Assembly (NCBI GenBank): GCA_036653735.1
Contig: JAVVTI010000011.1
Coordinates: forward strand, 1 to 22,906
Source: CAVCAD01 sp036653735
Lineage (GTDB): Bacteria > Bacillota_I > Bacilli_A > RF39 > UBA660
Direction: 5' to 3'
DNA: 22,906 bases
Shown: piece after piece, positions 22,652 to 22,906 of the stretch
Numbering within the stretch: position 1 is the stretch's first letter
Layout: each line of letters opens with the position of its first letter
The notes under the pieces: generated by a model
Database searches by the model: none
What the model saw: only the letters and a program-made list of their open reading frames with translations
Told to the model about the DNA's origin: nothing
Made by a program: the position numbers and the translations under genes

Positions 22652-22906
22652 TTGAAAAGTATTCAAATTCATATAAATTTACACAAATTATTTTTATATG
22701 TAACTTGTAAAATAATGTGCATAACTTGTTATTAACAGCTACTTCTGTTTTTAAAATAAAATGTGCAAAAAGTATTTCCCGGGAAATACTTTTTATTATA
22801 TTATTTTTATATATTTTACGCAAAACATTATAAGTAGTGTTATTTATAAGAGTTTATAGCATAAATCATAAAATCATACAGCCTATAAAAACCGCAAACA
22901 TGTGCA
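22652..22906. other. Non-coding AT-rich region at the right edge
   Basis: No convincing gene is present over these 255 bases. They contain a 28-bp perfect palindrome, three TGTGCA motifs (two of them DnaA-box-like) and AT tracts. On the minus strand an open frame from the window edge at 22905 runs about 21 codons to a TAA, which could be the tail of an upstream gene, but it is too short to judge. A 64-codon open frame at 22629-22823 overlaps the palindrome and the SRP promoter, and I regard it as chance. Confidence 0.5.
22767..22794. terminator. Perfect 28-bp palindrome, probable bidirectional terminator
   Basis: Two 14-base arms, AAAAAGTATTTCCC and its exact complement, meet at CCCGGG with no spacer. 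In RNA it would fold with a four-base loop. The T-rich end (five T) is present on both strands, with a longer AT-rich tail on the plus strand. It would end a gene lying to the right of the window before the SRP promoter. A protein-binding operator is the alternative. Confidence 0.55.

Noticed and set aside
22629..22823. 64-codon open frame on the minus strand before the SRP RNA
   Set aside because: It has no ribosome site, reads through the perfect palindrome and the SRP promoter, and its composition looks like translated AT-rich spacer.
1..22906. Mollicutes genetic code (TGA as Trp), suggested by the low GC and small SRP RNA
   Set aside because: Several genes end in TGA (divIC, yabG, spoVT, mfd, ricT) with overlapping starts of the next gene, and Trp positions in conserved motifs are TGG.
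1..22906. Mobile elements, prophage, CRISPR or defence island
   Set aside because: Every gene fits conserved housekeeping or sporulation synteny on one strand, and I saw no transposase, integrase, regularly spaced repeats or att-like duplications.

Overview
The window is a low-GC bacterial chromosome segment (about a quarter to 30% G+C by eye). Every gene I can support lies on the minus strand, so transcription runs from right to left. TGA is used as a stop and TGG as Trp, so this is the standard bacterial code and not the Mycoplasma code. The gene content and order follow the oriC-proximal dnaX-to-ftsH segment of Bacillus subtilis (tadA, dnaX, ebfC, recR, bofA, holB, ricT, trmN6, rsmI, pth, mfd, spoVT, metG, tatD, ksgA, yabG, veg, spoVG, yabP, yabQ, divIC, tilS, ftsH), with many B. 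subtilis genes missing between them. The sporulation genes yabG, yabP, yabQ, spoVT, spoVG and bofA point to a spore-former or a recent descendant of one. My inference is an uncultured, streamlined Bacillota (Bacilli-like) lineage; the exact taxon cannot be read from the sequence.

Layout from right to left. 22906-22547 is non-coding except for a very compact SRP RNA with its own promoter; it also holds a 28-bp perfect palindrome and DnaA-box-like motifs. From 22529 to 12387 runs a nearly gapless array: tadA, dnaX, ebfC, recR, bofA, holB, ricT, trmN6, rsmI, pth and mfd. It serves tRNA editing, the replication clamp loader, recombination, the Ric complex, rRNA/tRNA methylation, peptidyl-tRNA recycling and transcription-coupled repair. 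spoVT follows, then a promoter and a methionine-type T-box leader that controls dut-metG. A second short operon holds a small membrane protein, tatD, a 3D-domain protein and ksgA, and ends in an intrinsic terminator that contains the ksgA stop codon. Next come yabG-veg, monocistronic-looking spoVG with its own promoter and terminator, yabP-yabQ, and then divIC-tilS-ftsH, started from an extended -10 box lying in a 31-nt palindrome. At the left end is a separately promoted ClpX-like unfoldase with an unfamiliar N-terminal region.

Most of the window is conserved housekeeping and sporulation synteny. The points most worth a second look are the ClpX paralogue that keeps the ClpP-docking IGF motif but lacks the zinc finger, the T-box placed in front of dUTPase, the roughly 70-nt SRP RNA, the palindromic divIC promoter, and terminators that absorb stop codons. 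I saw no tRNA, rRNA, CRISPR array, transposase or prophage gene.
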